Below, piece after piece: positions 17,094 through 25,019 of a stretch of 64,000 bases of DNA. Origin of the DNA: Fibrobacter sp. UWB10. Lineage in GTDB: Bacteria; Fibrobacterota; Fibrobacteria; Fibrobacterales; Fibrobacteraceae. A program made the position numbers and the translations under genes. The stretch covers positions 1-64,000 of the forward strand of contig NZ_FXUE01000006.1 in assembly GCF_900182935.1 (NCBI RefSeq), given 5' to 3'. Positions within the stretch are counted from its first letter, which is position 1; every line of letters begins with the position of its first letter. The notes beneath the pieces were generated by a model. The model did no database searches and was not told the DNA's origin. It saw only the letters and a program-made list of their open reading frames with translations.

Positions 17094-18230
17094 ATGACGG
17101 AACTGGACGAAAAACAGGCAGTAGAGTCCCAAAGAATATTGGATCTATTGTTCGCTTACATGCCGAAGATTGCGGCAGAGCGAAAAATGGATGGCTTGCT
17201 TATTCTGATGGCTGACCTGGGTCGCTCGATTGTATCGGCGGACCGGTGCTCCCTGTGGCTTGTCGATAATGACCGTGGTGAATTGTGGACAAAGGTTGCT
17301 CATGGCGTAAGCGAACTTCGCATTCCTAAAGATGCAGGCTTTGTTGGCTATTCCGTAAGGACTGGCGAACCGCTTTTAATCAAAGATGCTTACCAAGACC
17401 CGAGGTTCGACCATAGGAGCGATGAAAAGACTCATTATCGAACAACGTCTGTGATGACGGTTCCGCTCATGGATTCTGCCGGAAACGTAATGGGTGTGTT
17501 CCAGGCTATTAACAAGCAAGGTCAGAACGAATTGGGCGAAGCGGCTGTATTCTCGGTCCAAGATTTGGAACGCCTTCGCTTGACGGCTGTGTATTCGGCT
17601 AAGACTGTCGAATCGGCCATGTTGAACATGGAACTGGAAGCGACTCAGCAGGAAATTATCCATATCTTGGGTGAAGTTTCTGAATATCGTAGCGAAGAAA
17701 CGGGCGACCACATTCAACGTGTCGCTGAGATTTCCGGCATATTGGCGAGGTATTTCGGCCTTCCGGACAAAGAAGTGGAACGCATTCGCCTTGCCGCCCC
17801 GATGCATGATTTGGGCAAGGTCGGTATTCCTGATGCCATATTGAACAAGCCGGGTCGGTTTACCGAAGAAGAATATACCGTCATGAAGAAGCATTCCGAA
17901 ATCGGATACAACATGCTTTGCGGCTCCAAGCGCAAACTGTTGCGCTTTGCGGCATCGATTGCCCGTTCGCATCATGAACGTTGGGATGGCCATGGCTATC
18001 CAGATGGCATTGCTGGCGAAGATATTCCGCTTGCAGGCCGTATTTGCTCTGTTGCCGACGTTCTGGATGCTCTTTCTAGCCCGCGTTGCTACAAGCAGCC
18101 TTGGCCCGAAGACAAAGTGAAGGCTGAATTCTTGAAACAGCGTGGCAGCCAGTTCCAACCGGAACTTGTAGATGTCCTGATGGAACATTGGGATGAAATC
18201 TACAGCCTCTACCGCCACGACCCCAATTAA
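17094..18230 (+). CDS. GAF plus HD-GYP protein, probable c-di-GMP phosphodiesterase (378 aa)
   Basis: The N-terminal GAF sensory domain spans about residues 15-170 (RCSLWLVDNDRGELWTKVA; PLLIKDAYQDPRF). A helix leads to an HD-GYP domain (about 195-370) with HDLGKVGIPD (238-247) and HHERWDGHGYPDG (293-305), the metal-binding and GYP signatures of active c-di-GMP hydrolases. There is no membrane segment, so it is cytoplasmic. The start ATG 17094 has no Shine-Dalgarno; TAAATT at 17079-17084 is a possible -10 only 9 nt before it. It is flanked by tRNA genes and not in an operon. The GAF ligand is unknown. Confidence 0.93.
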   Translation: MTELDEKQAVESQRILDLLFAYMPKIAAERKMDGLLILMADLGRSIVSADRCSLWLVDNDRGELWTKVAHGVSELRIPKDAGFVGYSVRTGEPLLIKDAYQDPRFDHRSDEKTHYRTTSVMTVPLMDSAGNVMGVFQAINKQGQNELGEAAVFSVQDLERLRLTAVYSAKTVESAMLNMELEATQQEIIHILGEVSEYRSEETGDHIQRVAEISGILARYFGLPDKEVERIRLAAPMHDLGKVGIPDAILNKPGRFTEEEYTVMKKHSEIGYNMLCGSKRKLLRFAASIARSHHERWDGHGYPDGIAGEDIPLAGRICSVADVLDALSSPRCYKQPWPEDKVKAEFLKQRGSQFQPELVDVLMEHWDEIYSLYRHDPN

Positions 18231-18280
18231 AATTTTTTTAACACCGTGCTTTTGAAAAGCTAGTTTTGTAAAAGAAAAGA

Positions 18281-18311
18281 AAAAGACCTCGATAAAATCG
18301 AGGTCTTTTTT
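18281..18311. terminator. Bidirectional terminator between HD-GYP gene and tRNA-Phe
   Basis: GACCTCGAT (18285-18293) and ATCGAGGTC (18297-18305) have a 3-nt loop, with A runs to the left and T runs to the right, so it can work in both directions. Confidence 0.9.
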
Positions 18312-18313
18312 CG

Positions 18314-18386
<73 letters not shown>

Positions 18387-18559
18387 GACTTGGTAGGCCA
18401 AATATAGAACACTTTGTGAGCCCTGTCAAGGGTAAATAGAATATTACTGATATTTTTCCCTTTTTTTTGAATAATCTTCTAAATTTAGTAGCTGGGTGCT
18501 AAAGAATATGACTCTGGAATTTGGGATTTCCGAGCAACGTTTTATCATAGGGTAGCAGT

Positions 18560-21097
18560 GTGTACGTATTCAACAAGATAAAAGGCCTTGCTTTCATTGG
18601 CGGACTCGGTTTGGTTTTCTCGGGCTTCGTTGCCTGTATGGAAGATTCCACTTCAAACAAAAATTCCGATGAACCCCTTCCTGTAAGGGTTGATACCGTG
18701 GTTCATGTTGATTCGGTTACCGGTGATACGGTTACGACAATTGTAGAAACTCCGGGGCATAAGGATACTGTCCGTACGATTGACCCGGTTACGGGTGATA
18801 CGTTATGGAAGATCGACACCGTTTATGTGCCTGCTGATACGACTGTTGAATGGGTCGGAAACTCTGCGTTGAGAATTACCGAAGTTTCCCCTGTGAATTT
18901 GACTTGGCTCGATGAAAATGGTGATGATCCGGGTTGGATTGAAATTTACAATGCCGGAGATGTTGCTGCAAACCTTAAAGGCTATGCTCTTGTTGAAAGT
19001 CGTGAAAAGCCGCGCAAGTGGGTCTTTGGTGATGAACTGATTGCGGCCAAGTCTTTCCGCACGGTATTCTGCGACAAGAATAACATTGCTGCTGTGGCAC
19101 CTTCGGATGATTCCACGATATACAAACTTCGTACCCATACAAACTGGAAACTCAATAGGAGCGGTGGAACGGTTTACTTAATTGACCAGTATTATTCCAT
19201 CCGTGACTCGGTTGCATATCCGGAACTTTCTACGGGCATGAGCTGGGGCATTGTTGACGGTGGTGTGTGGAAGTACTTTGAAGATCCGACTCCCGAAAAG
19301 CCGAATACGGAAGCCGTCGCCTACGATGGCGTTGCTCCCAAGATTTCGTTTGATAAGAAGGGCGGCTTCTACAATGAACCTGTGACCTTGAAGGCTCCGA
19401 ATGTTCCGGAAGGTGTTTCTGTTCGTTGCACGAAGGACGGCTCTATTCCGACCAAGTCTTCTGAAGCATTCAAGTCTGACATGAAGATTGAAAATAGTAC
19501 GGTTCTCCGTTGTGCTGCATTCAAGGAAGGTCTCCTTTCTAAGGAAGTGGTCACCAACACCTACTTTGTCGGTGAAATGGCAAAAATGCCTGTGGTGGCT
19601 GTGAGCGTGGATCCGGACTTCTTTGAAAAGTACTACAAGAAGACAAATGGTGGAGAACCGGATATGGATCACGACCAGATGTATGCTCCGAATGAATCTT
19701 ATCCGAACGATTCCGGTGAACTTCCGGTTCATGTGGAATACTTTGAAAACGGATCCAACAGCAAGGAAAGGGCCTGGGAAGCCGATGGCGGAATTTCCTT
19801 GATGGGTGGCTGGAGCCGCATGGAACGCAAGAAGTCTGTCGCTATTGTGATGAAAGAAGAATACGGTGGAACCTGGCTGAAGTATCCTTTGTTCGAAACG
19901 CGTAAGGGCGTGAACGACAAGTACAAGGGCTTTAACCTGCGTAACAACGGTAACCGTTTCGTGAGCGATTACTTTGCTGATGCTGTGGGTGGTGCTATTC
20001 TTGAAGGCAGCGGTGTTGATTACCAGCGTAGCCGCCAGGTGGTGGTATTCTATAACGGTAAGTACTACGGCATTCACGATATGCGCGAACGCTTTAACAA
20101 GAACTTTGTTGAAACAAATTACGGAATCGATGCTTCTTCTGTTACGTTCCTCAAGCATTTGGGTGTAAAGGTCGAAGCTAGCAACGGTACCCCTGACGAA
20201 TATATCGCCATGCTGGAATATGCCGCAGACCACGACTTTGCTGCAGATAACGATGCTTACAACTACATGACGACGCTCATGGATATGGGCAACTTTGCCA
20301 ACTACATGCTCGCCGAAATGTACGTTCACAATGGTGACTGGCCGAACAACAACGTTCGCGTTTGGAAGGCCCCGGATTCTCCGCTTTGGAAGTTCATGGT
20401 TTATGACCTTGACCATGGCTTTGATTGGGAATGGGGTGTCGAAGGTTTTGGCAAGCACGAAAATATGTTCCAATGGGTTAAGCAGGGTGGACGTTCTAAC
20501 GGTTCTTGCTACACAAGTAGCAGCACTAAGTTCACTGGAGACAAGGCTCATTGCTTCCATGTCCTTTACACTCGCTTGATTGAAAACGCCTATTTCAAAC
20601 GCCTGTTCTTGAACCATGCTGCCGTAATGCTGAATACTTTCTTGAATGCTAAGAACGTTGAGAAAAATAGAGCGTTCCTTGCTGGCATGCTCAATCAAGC
20701 GGATATTGATAGAGATATGGAAGTAGAAGCATACAAAGAAAGAAGATCCACTTATGGACATTTTGATGCGAAGGGCGAAAGGCTTACTACTTGGGCGGAA
20801 AGCCGCGATTCGGAATTCCTGTCTGAAATTCAGGAAGAATTCGGCGTGGGTAGCCTAGTTTCTGTTACGATTACGGCTACGGAAGGTAAAGGCTCTGTCC
20901 TTATGGATGGCATGGTCCTCCCGAGTGCTAGTTACAAGGCTAAGTTCTTTGCCGGAAATACAATGGAGCTGACTGCTATTCCTGCTGCCGGTGCCGTATT
21001 TGGTGGCTGGACGGGTTGCGAACCTGTGCCTAACGTACCGGAAAAGTGTATTGCAACGGTTGCTGAAGGAGCTTCTGTAACGGCAACGTTCAAATAA
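18560..21097 (+). CDS. CotH-kinase-like surface lipoprotein with lamin-tail domain (845 aa)
   Basis: The start is GTG 18560; the N-terminus is a lipoprotein signal with Cys26 (FVAC). Domains in order: a low-complexity linker rich in Val/Asp/Thr (about 40-95), a lamin-tail-like domain (about 101-250: LRITEVSP, DPGWIEIYNAGDVAANLKGY), a chitobiase/beta-hexosaminidase C-terminal-like module (about 258-337), a CotH domain (about 345-760, with YGIHDMRERFNKNF and VYDLDHGFDWEWG-type motifs), and a divergent InlB-like repeat at the C-terminus (ending VTATFK). CotH proteins are atypical kinases that phosphorylate spore-coat proteins in Bacillus; here the substrate is unknown and outer-surface display is inferred from the lipobox. 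A terminator follows directly. Confidence 0.87.
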   Translation: MYVFNKIKGLAFIGGLGLVFSGFVACMEDSTSNKNSDEPLPVRVDTVVHVDSVTGDTVTTIVETPGHKDTVRTIDPVTGDTLWKIDTVYVPADTTVEWVGNSALRITEVSPVNLTWLDENGDDPGWIEIYNAGDVAANLKGYALVESREKPRKWVFGDELIAAKSFRTVFCDKNNIAAVAPSDDSTIYKLRTHTNWKLNRSGGTVYLIDQYYSIRDSVAYPELSTGMSWGIVDGGVWKYFEDPTPEKPNTEAVAYDGVAPKISFDKKGGFYNEPVTLKAPNVPEGVSVRCTKDGSIPTKSSEAFKSDMKIENSTVLRCAAFKEGLLSKEVVTNTYFVGEMAKMPVVAVSVDPDFFEKYYKKTNGGEPDMDHDQMYAPNESYPNDSGELPVHVEYFENGSNSKERAWEADGGISLMGGWSRMERKKSVAIVMKEEYGGTWLKYPLFETRKGVNDKYKGFNLRNNGNRFVSDYFADAVGGAILEGSGVDYQRSRQVVVFYNGKYYGIHDMRERFNKNFVETNYGIDASSVTFLKHLGVKVEASNGTPDEYIAMLEYAADHDFAADNDAYNYMTTLMDMGNFANYMLAEMYVHNGDWPNNNVRVWKAPDSPLWKFMVYDLDHGFDWEWGVEGFGKHENMFQWVKQGGRSNGSCYTSSSTKFTGDKAHCFHVLYTRLIENAYFKRLFLNHAAVMLNTFLNAKNVEKNRAFLAGMLNQADIDRDMEVEAYKERRSTYGHFDAKGERLTTWAESRDSEFLSEIQEEFGVGSLVSVTITATEGKGSVLMDGMVLPSASYKAKFFAGNTMELTAIPAAGAVFGGWTGCEPVPNVPEKCIATVAEGASVTATFK

Positions 21098-21120
21098 TAG
21101 CGCTTTGTAAGTTTTTGGAA

Positions 21121-21155
21121 AGGAACCTGTGGCTTGATAGCCGGGTTCCTTTTTC
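21121..21155 (+). terminator. Intrinsic terminator of the CotH gene
   Basis: The outer stem AGGAACC/GGTTCCT encloses an inner GGCT-TGAT-AGCC hairpin and is followed by a T run. Confidence 0.9.
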
Positions 21156-21161
21156 TATATT
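21156..21161 (+). promoter_or_regulatory. -10 element (TATATT) of menG, leaderless type
   Basis: It sits in TTCTATATTTGG, starts right after the preceding terminator's T run and ends 7 nt before ATG 21169, with no room for a Shine-Dalgarno. It is one of the clearest examples of the recurrent motif. Confidence 0.7.
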
Positions 21162-21168
21162 TGGCGTC

Positions 21169-21849
21169 ATGCGAAGCCCTGTGCGCAAGATGTTTGACGA
21201 AATTGCCAACCGCTATGATTTTTTAAATCATACGCTCAGTTGCTTTCAGGACATCTTGTGGCGCCGCAGTTGCTGTCGCGAACTGAAACGGCAAAACCCC
21301 GGCAAACGTCTGCTAGACTTGTGTGGGGGCACGGGCGATTTTGCGGTTACTTACGAAAAATTCAATGGCAAGCCAGATGTCGCCGTTTTGGGCGACTTTT
21401 CGTTTGGTATGCTGAAGGGTGCTGCAGGCAAGAAAATGACAGCGGTTCCCTTGCAGCTCGATGCCATGAAAATGCCTTTTGGTGATGCCTCGTTCGATGT
21501 GGTGTTGAACGGCTTTGGAATGCGAAACTTGCCCGATGCCGAAGGTGGCTTGAAGGAATCTGCCCGTGTGCTCTCAAATGGGGGGTACTTGCAGGTATTG
21601 GAATTTTTTTCTCCGAGAAACGCATTCAACAAGTTTTTCTACAAGAGACTTGCACCGCTTTTTATTCCGGTGCTGGGAGCCTTTTTTAGCAAGCGGGAAG
21701 CTTACGAATATTTGGTGAATTCTGTGCTTCGTTTTTTGCCGGTCAAGGATTTTGTCGCAATGGCGGAATCGAACGGCTTTGAACTGGTGCACGTGAAGCC
21801 GTGCTTTTTCGGGGTGGCCTACCGCGTATTATTGAGGAGACGAACATGA
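21169..21849 (+). CDS. menG: Demethylmenaquinone methyltransferase MenG/UbiE (226 aa)
   Basis: This SAM-dependent C-methyltransferase makes the last methylation in menaquinone synthesis. The N-terminus VRKMFDEIANRYDFLNHTLS is the family signature. The SAM site is LLDLCGGTGDFAV, followed by LQLDAMKMPFGDASFDVVLNGFGMRNL, another UbiE hallmark. The start at ATG 21169 is chosen because the longer frame from 21115 lies in the preceding terminator. The stop overlaps the next start (ATGA), so it is coupled to the UbiX-like gene. Confidence 0.95.
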   Translation: MRSPVRKMFDEIANRYDFLNHTLSCFQDILWRRSCCRELKRQNPGKRLLDLCGGTGDFAVTYEKFNGKPDVAVLGDFSFGMLKGAAGKKMTAVPLQLDAMKMPFGDASFDVVLNGFGMRNLPDAEGGLKESARVLSNGGYLQVLEFFSPRNAFNKFFYKRLAPLFIPVLGAFFSKREAYEYLVNSVLRFLPVKDFVAMAESNGFELVHVKPCFFGVAYRVLLRRRT

Positions 21850-22475
21850 GGTTCATTTTGGGGGTAACCGGTGCAAGCGGCGCCATTTACGCGACAAGGA
21901 CCGCAATGCATTTAAAACGTTTAGGACACCATGTGACCGCTTTGGTGACGCCGCCGGGTAGGGGAGTCGTTGCCTACGAAGGTCAGGACGAACTGTTCGA
22001 TTACGTGGATGATGCTCCTGACGTGAAGAACTTCTTTGCCGAATGTGCAAGCGGTTCTGCCGATTATGCGGGTATGGCTGTGGTTCCGTGCTCCATGGGT
22101 ACGATTGGTCGCATTGCTGGTGGAACGTCTGACAATTTGCTGATTCGCGCAGCCGATGTTTGCCTCAAGGAACGCCGCCCTTTGGTTGTGGTGCCGCGCG
22201 AAACCCCCTACAACTTGATCCACTTGGATAACATGACCCGTTTGACTCGTCAAGGCGGGATTGTGATTCCGGCGTCGCCTCATTTTTATGACCACCCGAA
22301 GACAATCGAAGAATTGGTGGATACCGTAGTCGCGAAAATCCTGATGCACTTGGGTGCAATGAGGGACGCTGCCGACATTGTGAAGCCTTGGAAGGGAATC
22401 TCGATACCTAAAGTGGTAAAACAGAAAACGCCTTCTGTGAAGCACTTGGCCAAGGTGAGAGCTAAAAAGAAATAA
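21846..22475 (+). CDS. UbiX-family flavin prenyltransferase, probably MqnM-type (209 aa)
   Basis: UbiX enzymes prenylate FMN to make the cofactor of UbiD-type decarboxylases. Family motifs are seen: ILGVTGASGAIYA at the N-terminus (flavin binding), AVVPCSMGTIGRIAGGTSDNLLIRAADVCLKERR (quoted short: VVPCSMGT, DNLLIRAADVCLKE), VVVPRETPYNLIHLDNM and VIPASPHFYDHP. The ATG overlaps the menG stop, and GAGGAGA precedes it. In genomes using the futalosine route, UbiX-like MqnM, UbiD-like MqnL and UbiA-like MqnP replace the classical late steps; the adjacent UbiA gene fits that, but no ubiD is in the window. Confidence 0.9.
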   Translation: MRFILGVTGASGAIYATRTAMHLKRLGHHVTALVTPPGRGVVAYEGQDELFDYVDDAPDVKNFFAECASGSADYAGMAVVPCSMGTIGRIAGGTSDNLLIRAADVCLKERRPLVVVPRETPYNLIHLDNMTRLTRQGGIVIPASPHFYDHPKTIEELVDTVVAKILMHLGAMRDAADIVKPWKGISIPKVVKQKTPSVKHLAKVRAKKK

Positions 22476-22477
22476 GT

Positions 22478-23371
22478 ATGCTTAAAAAGGTTCTTGAATT
22501 CGGCCACATGGTGCGCTTTAGTCATTCGCTTTTCGCGATGCCTTTTGCGATTGGCTCCATGTGGGTCGCGGCAAACGGTTTTCGCGGCATGGCTGCCGCG
22601 GAGGCGGTCAAGATGATTGCGCTTATTGTGGGCTGTATGGTGACCGCCCGTAACAGCGCCATGAGTTTCAACCGCATTGCCGACGCCGATATCGATGCCA
22701 AGAACCCGCGTACTGCAAAGCGTCACCTGCCTGCAGGGCGCCTGAGCAAGGCGTCGGTGATTGCCTTCCTTGCCGTAAACGGAGTGCTTTTCGTGCTGTT
22801 TGCGGCGCTGTTACAACCGCTTGCCGGTCTGCTGGCGTTACCGGTGTGGCTCTTGCTGCTTTCTTATTCTTACTGGAAACGCTTTAGCTGGCTTTGTCAT
22901 TGGTTCTTGGGGTTTGCGATTGGCATGAGCCCACTTGGAGCCTGGATAGCCATTCGCGGCGAATTTGCTGTATTCCCGATTTTCTTGCTTGTGATTCTAA
23001 TGCTCTGGATGGGCGGCTTTGATATTATTTATGCGACTCAGGACGAAGAAATTGATCGCCAGATGGGCCTACATTCGGTGCCTGCCCGTTTTGGCCGTAA
23101 ACGCGCCTTGCAGATTGCTTTCTGGAGCCATGTGGCTATGCTTGCCTTGTGTGTGGCTTTCGGCGTGTTCTGGGGCATGGGAATCCCCTGGTGGGTGGTA
23201 ACGGGACTCATGACCGCTGCAATCCTCTACATCCATTTATTCCGCAAATCCGATGACCTCGATGCCATGAACCGCGACTTCTTTTTGGCGAATGTCGCTA
23301 TCAGCGTATTGGTGATGGCGGGGCTCATCGTGTGGATTTGCATGGGAGGCGATGTCAATGCCCTTTACTAA
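22478..23371 (+). CDS. UbiA-family aromatic prenyltransferase, probably MqnP-type (297 aa)
   Basis: This integral membrane enzyme attaches a polyprenyl chain to the aromatic quinone precursor. The first Asp-rich motif NRIADADIDAKNPRTAKR is at about residues 66-83 and the second, YATQDEEIDRQMGLHS, at about 185-200; both bind Mg-prenyl diphosphate. About eight to nine hydrophobic helices are present. The start at ATG 22478 lies 2 nt after the UbiX-like stop. Position with menG and ubiX argues for a menaquinone role (MqnP of the futalosine pathway) over ubiquinone; this is inference. Confidence 0.9.
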   Translation: MLKKVLEFGHMVRFSHSLFAMPFAIGSMWVAANGFRGMAAAEAVKMIALIVGCMVTARNSAMSFNRIADADIDAKNPRTAKRHLPAGRLSKASVIAFLAVNGVLFVLFAALLQPLAGLLALPVWLLLLSYSYWKRFSWLCHWFLGFAIGMSPLGAWIAIRGEFAVFPIFLLVILMLWMGGFDIIYATQDEEIDRQMGLHSVPARFGRKRALQIAFWSHVAMLALCVAFGVFWGMGIPWWVVTGLMTAAILYIHLFRKSDDLDAMNRDFFLANVAISVLVMAGLIVWICMGGDVNALY

Positions 23372-23591
23372 CGGTCCGTTCAAGAAGCCCTTCACCATCG
23401 AAGACAAAATCCAGATGTTCGACCGCATGGGCGCTACCGCCGCCGTAATTGCGCTGATCATTATTATGCTCATTGAGTCGGGACATGTGGGCGAGTACAA
23501 GAACCTTGCCGACATGGGCCTTACAGCGATGATCGTGGTGCTTGCCGTTTCTCTGGTCGGCAGCCTCTTCTATAAGACAAGAAGAAAGTAA
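23352..23591 (+). CDS. Small membrane protein of unknown function (79 aa)
   Basis: It begins inside the end of the UbiA gene (20-nt overlap) with GGAGG just upstream, a usual sign of translational coupling. Two hydrophobic helices are visible (about 28-43 and 55-73) with a charged N-terminus (FKKPFTIEDKIQMFDRMG) and a basic end (YKTRRK). No family is recognised. It may be an accessory subunit of the quinone-pathway membrane enzyme or an unrelated passenger. It ends 19 nt from the convergent birA stop, with no terminator between them. Confidence 0.7.
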   Translation: MSMPFTNGPFKKPFTIEDKIQMFDRMGATAAVIALIIIMLIESGHVGEYKNLADMGLTAMIVVLAVSLVGSLFYKTRRK

Positions 23592-23610
23592 GGCTGAAAA
23601 GAATCGCTGA

Positions 23611-24507
23611 TTAAATTTCTAAGTCGGCGGAGTAGACGGTTTCGATAGTGCCGTCGTCGCATTTGAACAACAGGCTTCCATCATCTTGCATGTCAAGAAT
23701 GGAGCCTGTTTTTTTGATGGCGCCTGAGCCGCTGTCGCGATTTTCGTCGGTGCAGTGATTGTTGACGATAATGGTGCCCCGTGCGCCGATGAACTGGTCC
23801 ATGCGCTTCCAGGCGGCAACCCACGGGCGAATCCCGAAGGCTCGGAACTGCCCAATCGCGCGTTCCAGATTTGCAATGAGCATTTGCAAGAGTCTTTCGC
23901 GATTGATGTTTTGACCGCAGATGTCTTTCAGTGTTGTGACCGCGCGGCCCAGGTAGGCGTAATCTAGCGGACTGCTGTTTACGTTGATGCCCACTCCCAT
24001 GCTGACCGCTGGCTTCCTTAAGTCATGCTGACGCAGGTCAGCATCGGCTTTTTGTGTCGGAACCATAACGATCTCCGCCAGAATTCCGCAGAACTTGCTT
24101 TTCCCGCACAGAATATCGTTCGGCCATTTGACGGTGACTTTCCCGATGTTCTTGTTCCCGCGGCCTTGCGCGTTGGATTCGTCTTGCAGGCTTTTGAATA
24201 CTTCGGCAAAGGTAAGCGCTGCTACCTGCGTGATTTGCGGGGCAGATGCAAGCGGGATTCCGTCGAGTGGAATCAGAATGTTGAAGTAAAGGTTTAATCC
24301 GGCGGGCGATGCCCACGTGCGCTCATGACGGCCGCGCCCGGCTGTTTGCGTGTCGGCGACAAATAAGGTGCCGGGCGCAATTTCGCCTGCGGAGGCTCGG
24401 GCCTTCATTAGGCTATGCGTGCTTTCGAGGCTGTCAAAAAGAAATGCGGGCGAATTTCCGAAACCGCTGAGTTTCCAATCGCAGAAAGATTTTTCGAGGG
24501 AAAACAT
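23611..24507 (-). CDS. birA: Biotin protein ligase BirA, no DNA-binding domain (298 aa)
   Basis: BirA activates biotin with ATP and attaches it to carboxylase carrier domains. Motifs: TAGRGRHERTWASPAGLNLYF (in part GRGRHERTWASP, adenylate loop), KWPNDILCGKSKFCGILAEI and MGVGINVN. There is no N-terminal winged helix, so it is a class I ligase and not a repressor. A ~12-residue insertion (about QKADADLRQHDL) separates the ILAEI strand from MGVGIN. It is encoded by a palindromic repeat also found after azlD. It starts directly after the stop of the upstream secreted-protein gene, so the two share a transcript. Confidence 0.93.
   Translation of the reverse strand: MFSLEKSFCDWKLSGFGNSPAFLFDSLESTHSLMKARASAGEIAPGTLFVADTQTAGRGRHERTWASPAGLNLYFNILIPLDGIPLASAPQITQVAALTFAEVFKSLQDESNAQGRGNKNIGKVTVKWPNDILCGKSKFCGILAEIVMVPTQKADADLRQHDLRKPAVSMGVGINVNSSPLDYAYLGRAVTTLKDICGQNINRERLLQMLIANLERAIGQFRAFGIRPWVAAWKRMDQFIGARGTIIVNNHCTDENRDSGSGAIKKTGSILDMQDDGSLLFKCDDGTIETVYSADLEI
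24021..24056. repeat. Palindromic dispersed repeat, copy in frame inside birA
   Basis: The core ATGCTGA...TCAGCAT (arms 24025-24031 and 24038-24044) is preceded by AGTC and followed by a GGCTTTTTG tail. The same arrangement with one or two changes occurs at 38901. The length is 36 bp, a multiple of three, so birA stays in frame. Confidence 0.75.
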
Positions 24508-24933
24508 CTACTGGTCTTTCTGCTGGTCCTCAAGCATCTTGAGGGCTTCTTCGGGGAAGACGGCGAAGTATTCCTTCTTCTTGTCTTCGAAGAGCTGTAG
24601 CAGGCGTTCCTGTTCGAACTGCTCGCGGTCGATGTTCTGCATAAAGAATTCATCGCGAGCGAAATCGCGGGTGGTCATCTGCTTCTTGATGTCTTCGGAA
24701 AGATCGACTTCGTCCCAAAGAATGTAGTACGACCCGACTAGGCCGTCGGCGAAAATGTCCACGTTCAAGGTGACGGAATTGCTCTTGGTCGAGTCAACCA
24801 GTTGCACCTTGGTGTCACGCTTTTCAGGGCGGAACACTTCTACGTCGTTCACGGGTTTATCCAAATCCTGTGCCCAGCAGAAAGCTGCTGCGCATAACAG
24901 GAACATTACCTTATGTTTGAACGACAAAATCAT
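24508..24933 (-). CDS. Secreted protein of unknown function (141 aa)
   Basis: The start is taken as ATG at 24931-24933, because a -10-like TATATT ends 6 nt upstream; the longer TTG frame (24948) would lie within that promoter. An N-terminal signal peptide (KHKVMFLLCAAAFCWA) is followed by an acidic/charged domain and a Glu/Lys/Asp-rich C-terminal half likely to be helical (EQERLLQLFEDKKKEYF). No family is recognised. The stop is directly adjacent to the birA ATG. Confidence 0.7.
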   Translation of the reverse strand: MILSFKHKVMFLLCAAAFCWAQDLDKPVNDVEVFRPEKRDTKVQLVDSTKSNSVTLNVDIFADGLVGSYYILWDEVDLSEDIKKQMTTRDFARDEFFMQNIDREQFEQERLLQLFEDKKKEYFAVFPEEALKMLEDQQKDQ

Positions 24934-24939
24934 AGCTAC

Positions 24940-24945
24940 AATATA
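24940..24945 (-). promoter_or_regulatory. -10 element (TATATT), leaderless type
   Basis: On the minus strand TATATT is followed by the 6-nt spacer GTAGCT and then ATG 24933. No Shine-Dalgarno is present. Confidence 0.6.
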
Positions 24946-24950
24946 CAATG

Positions 24951-24974
24951 AAAAAGCCCCAAATAAAAGGGGCT
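24951..24974 (-). terminator. Intrinsic terminator of the first MATE gene
   Basis: AGCCCC/GGGGCT arms (24955-24960 and 24969-24974) with an 8-nt loop are followed on the minus strand by a T run. It lies 46 nt after the MATE stop codon. Confidence 0.8.
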
Positions 24975-25019
24975 AACAAAAAAGCGTGATGGAAAATACG
25001 GCTGTTTTTGAGCAAATTG

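Noticed and set aside
24948-24948. TTG start five codons upstream of the secreted protein at 24933
   Set aside because: It lies just upstream of or within the TATATT promoter box. The ATG gives a proper signal peptide.
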